A stretch of 7,165 nt of DNA from an uncultured Planctomycetaceae bacterium. GTDB taxonomy: Bacteria > Planctomycetota > Planctomycetia > Pirellulales > UBA1268. The notes under the pieces are model-generated. The model ran no database searches, was not told where the DNA came from, and saw only the letters and a program-made list of their open reading frames with translations. Made by a program: the position numbers and the translations under genes. Below, piece by piece: positions 6,299-7,165 of this stretch (position 1 is its first letter; each line of letters opens with the position of its first letter). Where the stretch lies: contig CALAZQ010000036.1 of NCBI GenBank assembly GCA_937926325.1, positions 1 to 7,165 on the forward strand. Reading direction: 5' to 3'.

Positions 6299-7090
6299 AT
6301 GCCTGCACCTGCCACCGAAGCTGACCGCAACGCCGCTGCCCGCGAGACGATTCTCGCCCGGGTTCGCGAGGCCCTGCGGACCCCTGCGCCCCTGCCTCAT
6401 CTGCAGACCGACTTGGCGGCCGAGATGCTGGGTGAGCCGGCGGCTGCCGCCAGCCATGCGGCCGGCAACGGCCTGCCGACCCTGACGGTGCTGCCCGAGA
6501 CGGCGGCCCGGCCCTGGCTGCCCGATGGGGGCGAGACCCTCGCTGAGCGGCTGGCGATTCTGACTGAGAATCTGGAAAAGCTGCGGGCCGAGGTTCACCG
6601 GGTGGTCGACCTTGAGGCGGCTGCAGCCGTGGTGGCCGACCTCGTCCGCGATCGGGGCTGGCAGCGGGTGGCCTGGCATCGGCATCCGCAGGTTGATCCA
6701 GTGGTTGCTGCTGGCGTGACGGCTGCCGGCTGCGAAGGCTATGCAGTGGACGAGCCCGGCTTTGACAAGCGGCAACTCGAGGCCTGCGACGCCGGCCTCA
6801 CCGCCTGCGAGGCGGTCGTCTCCCAGACCGGCTCAATTCTGGTTTCGAGCGTGACTGGCGGTGGCCGGGGACTGTCGATTCTGCCTCCAGTCCACATCGT
6901 GGTCGCCCCGGTCGATGCGGTGGTGGCGACGGTAGGTGACGCCTTGCATCTGGTCGCCGGGCGGTATGCCGGCCGCCTGCCGAGCCTGCTGTCATTCATT
7001 ACCGGCCCCAGCCGCACCGGAGACATCGAGCGAATCCTCGTCCTCGGCGCGCACGGCCCGAAAGAGCTGATCGTCCTGCTGGTGGGCTGA
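6299..7090 (+). CDS. lutC: LutC-type (LldG) LUD-domain protein, lactate utilisation
   Basis: This 263-residue cytoplasmic protein is the third LutABC subunit and consists of one LUD (DUF162) domain with no cysteine cluster. Family signatures are clear in the C-terminal half: ACEAVVSQTGSILV (169-182), then LPPVHIVV (195-202) and SFITGPSRTGDIE (232-244), followed by ILVLGAHGPKELIVLL (246-261). The N-terminal part has the expected ARETILARVREAL helix (about residues 14-26). The 40-100 stretch is alanine- and leucine-rich and less conserved, making it somewhat longer than Bacillus LutC (about 240). It begins 24 bases after the lutB stop. The upstream sequence is pyrimidine-rich (CCCCCACCCATCCCTC) with no Shine-Dalgarno site, so translation probably depends on coupling or an SD-independent route. 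The biochemical role of LutC is poorly known even in model species; assignment to the complex rests on homology and adjacency to lutB. Confidence 0.93.
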   Translation: MPAPATEADRNAAARETILARVREALRTPAPLPHLQTDLAAEMLGEPAAAASHAAGNGLPTLTVLPETAARPWLPDGGETLAERLAILTENLEKLRAEVHRVVDLEAAAAVVADLVRDRGWQRVAWHRHPQVDPVVAAGVTAAGCEGYAVDEPGFDKRQLEACDAGLTACEAVVSQTGSILVSSVTGGGRGLSILPPVHIVVAPVDAVVATVGDALHLVAGRYAGRLPSLLSFITGPSRTGDIERILVLGAHGPKELIVLLVG

Positions 7091-7119
7091 CGGAACGGTA
7101 TCGCTCGAAAGGCCACGCG

Positions 7120-7140
7120 GTGTGATTTTTTTCATCACAC
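7120..7140. terminator. Hairpin after lutC with a T-rich loop, possible terminator
   Basis: GTGTGAT, a seven-base loop of six T and one C, then ATCACAC form a perfect 7-bp stem starting 30 bases after the lutC stop. The T-run is in the loop rather than after the stem, so it is not a textbook intrinsic terminator. Its right arm overlaps the tandem repeat that follows, and the two may belong to one dispersed element. Confidence 0.35.
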
Positions 7141-7161
7141 AGAGGCACGGAGGCACAGAGG
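7138..7161. repeat. Three-copy 8-base tandem repeat (CACAGAGG, CACGGAGG, CACAGAGG)
   Basis: Three 8-base units stand head to tail, with one base different in the middle copy, ending four bases before the window edge. Similar CACAGAGG-like strings are, from memory, common between genes in planctomycete and related genomes; that comparison is not checked here. The array may continue beyond the window. Confidence 0.6.
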
Positions 7162-7165
7162 ACGT

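Noticed and set aside
1..7165. CRISPR arrays, insertion sequences, tRNA or rRNA genes
   Set aside because: No regularly spaced direct repeats, no transposase frame, and no tRNA- or rRNA-like segment was found on either strand.

Overview
The window is GC-rich bacterial DNA with five near-complete or complete genes and one gene cut by the left edge. It holds central-carbon and lactate-oxidation genes plus an odd two-gene membrane module. The organism is probably a planctomycete or a relative. This is inferred from the high GC, the scarcity of Shine-Dalgarno sites, a CACAGAGG-type tandem repeat at the right end, and the proline-rich membrane/EF-hand protein. No rRNA or marker gene is present to prove it.

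Layout from left to right. Bases 1-870 (+) encode almost all of the succinyl-CoA synthetase alpha subunit (SucD), lacking only about three N-terminal codons; sucC would be expected just upstream. Bases 871-1191 carry no convincing gene but are rich in inverted repeats, including a 22-base inverted repeat around a 139-base unit and a perfect 8-bp GC hairpin. Bases 1192-1941 (+) encode LutA, a two-CCG-motif Fe-S protein. Converging on it from the minus strand is a two-gene unit. Its first gene (4620 down to 2974) encodes a GspE/PilB-type secretion ATPase with three membrane segments in place of the usual N-terminal domain. Its second gene (2948 down to 1965) encodes a CvpA-like four-helix membrane protein with a proline-rich linker and one EF-hand-like loop. 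A 196-base divergent promoter region (4621-4816) with a strong 25-base dyad precedes lutB (4817-6274, +) and lutC (6299-7090, +). The right end holds a hairpin merging into a three-copy 8-base tandem repeat.

How the genes fit together. LutA, LutB and LutC make up the LutABC (LldEFG) Fe-S/LUD complex that oxidises L-lactate to pyruvate in bacteria where it has been studied. Pyruvate feeds the TCA cycle, in which SucCD makes succinate and ATP or GTP. Here lutA is physically separated from lutBC by the oppositely oriented ATPase/CvpA-like pair, so the complex must be built from two transcripts. No lactate permease, regulator, pilin or GspF/PilC gene lies in the window, so the substrate of Lut here and the role of the ATPase pair rest on family knowledge and inference.
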